Assembly: GCF_041296385.1 (NCBI RefSeq)
Contig: NC_091022.1
Coordinates: 19,859,967-19,923,966 of the forward strand
DNA: 64,000 nt
Origin: Aphelocoma coerulescens
Lineage: Eukaryota; Chordata; Aves; Passeriformes; Corvidae
Reading direction: 5' to 3'
A program made the translations under genes and the position numbers. The notes under the pieces were generated by a model that saw only the letters and a list, made by a program, of their open reading frames with translations, had not been told where the DNA came from and ran no database searches. This document shows positions 62,816-64,000 of the stretch, piece after piece (the first letter of the stretch is position 1; each line of letters starts with the position of its first letter).

Positions 62816-64000
62816 GAGACCTGCTCGCATGAAATATCTGAGCGTAACTGCATTTCCTTCAAGCGGACTGCCAGCATTTAGCATCAGCTGCCACACTCCC
62901 ATAACCCAATCTGCAGAATTTACTCCTCTCCAGGACACAACTGCAAGCTACACGGACTACAACTATTTGCTTTTGAATCCATATGAAAAGCCCACCAATC
63001 CACATCAGAATGCATGAAACTCTTCGGACAAAGCAGTAATAAATGTGGAGACAGAGAACGAGACCAGGGACACTCGATGGGGGCCAGCACACACGTGCAA
63101 GGAGATGTATGTCTGCATCTGTTTAACCTGCATACAGTTATTTCGAAACATTTGCTGTGCTGCAAGCAATCATTTTCTATAAATGACTGATGATTTCACA
63201 GCACCATAGCAATATTCTATAAGGGCCTGATGATTTCACAATGCCATAATAATACTGCTAATTAAAAAAAAAAAAGCTGACCACAATTTCAACACATCTA
63301 TTGCCCATTCTGGGAGTTTTTTGCTTTGGTTTGTTTTTTCTTGGTTGTTGTTGTATTTTGGTTAAAATTCAAGTTCAGAAGAGGTTGCAACAGTAATACA
63401 TGTACAGCTTACTTATGGGTCACTATTGGGCTGACCTAAGATTTTATTTCTGGAAGAAAAAACGAAAGACAGGAGGATGAATAATACAGACGAAAATGGA
63501 AAGGAAAAAAAACCAAGTCAACCTAAAGGTCCATCTTATCAGATATGTAAGAAGTGACAGACAGAGGCATGACAGAACATTTCACCTGACACTGCCTGGT
63601 TATCAACATACTCTCCAAAAGTTATTCAGTTTTATTTTAATATCTCTTCAGTCAAAAGGTGATTTGGCATTTTTGACCTTAAAATAGCAGCTTTAGAGAT
63701 CTTTAAAAATAAAAATATCTAGTCCAAGACTACCATGGTATACAATACAAGAACAGCTTGCAGCAAGAACAGTGGTAGTTTTCAACAGCTAGAAATTTAA
63801 CCCAAATGACTTCTTGTCTCCACAATAAAAAACAAATTCACTGTGACAGTACTATTTTACAACAGCTAAATTAATACCAATTTTTAGCTTTTGCACAGTG
63901 TTGTTATTTACTAACTAGAACACACAGCTGTACAGTCCAGCTGGCTGAGAGCAGAATGAAGGAAAACAGGCTCTTTCTGGCTAGCAGTGATCCATGACTC
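62816..64000. other. Sequence upstream of the CpG island
   Basis: Apart from the 40-bp tandem duplication and a T/G-rich stretch near 63316-63362, nothing was recognised. If the island is the ADGRL2 promoter, this is its upstream flank, or part of a still longer leader intron if distal promoters exist. Confidence 0.5.
63175..63254. repeat. Diverged 40-bp tandem duplication
   Basis: Copy 1 is 63175-63214 and copy 2 is 63215-63254, directly adjoining. Both start TTCTATAA and share the 14-base core CTGATGATTTCACA. I count 8 differences in 40 bases (about 80% identity). It lies about 0.4 kb upstream of the CpG island with respect to ADGRL2. Confidence 0.85.

Noticed and set aside
62450..62938. 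162-codon minus-strand and 135-codon plus-strand (62610-63017) frames over the CpG island
   Set aside because: GC-rich DNA lacks stops by composition; the peptides are Arg/Ala/Pro/Phe-biased with no domain.
1..64000. Prokaryotic-type systems, CRISPR arrays, proviruses, tRNA or rRNA genes
   Set aside because: No direct-repeat array with spacers, no retroviral LTR pair or gag/pol frame, and no cloverleaf with A and B boxes was seen.

Overview
This is vertebrate, most probably bird, nuclear DNA. It is AT-rich and sparse in coding sequence. It has one CR1 non-LTR retrotransposon tail (the typical avian LINE), one compact CpG island, and no long real reading frame. No prokaryotic operon, CRISPR array, provirus or tRNA was found. 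Almost the whole window looks like the 5' part of one long neuronal gene on the minus strand.

The anchor is a short exon at 48587-48668 (minus). It has a splice acceptor, nine leader bases, an ATG in strong context, 24 codons plus one base, and a GTAAGC donor. The peptide starts MVSSGCRM, has a hydrophobic core, and ends TEG, which matches the signal peptide of latrophilin-2 (ADGRL2, adhesion GPCR L2) as I remember it from mammals. The next coding exon, which starts the lectin domain, was not found. Positions 1-48586 are therefore read as part of the very long first coding intron.

Upstream of the gene (higher coordinates), 48669-62433 is read as a 5' UTR intron. It holds the CR1 copy (55590-56085, antisense to the gene) and a G-rich tract (54644-54667). 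A CpG island at about 62555-62815 is the likely promoter. It has minus-strand splice donors at 62434 and 62692, and an unusual 20-base homopolymer lies inside the proposed leader. A diverged 40-bp tandem duplication (63175-63254) lies upstream of the island.

The long intron holds two CpG-rich islets (6240-6430, 8762-8870), several GC-rich patches, simple repeats, short hairpins, and a few splice-like motifs (2807-2842, 33863-33880, 47012) that could be cryptic or recursive splice sites but may be chance. No previously undescribed system could be demonstrated. The most useful results are the recognised ADGRL2 signal-peptide exon and its probable proximal CpG-island promoter.
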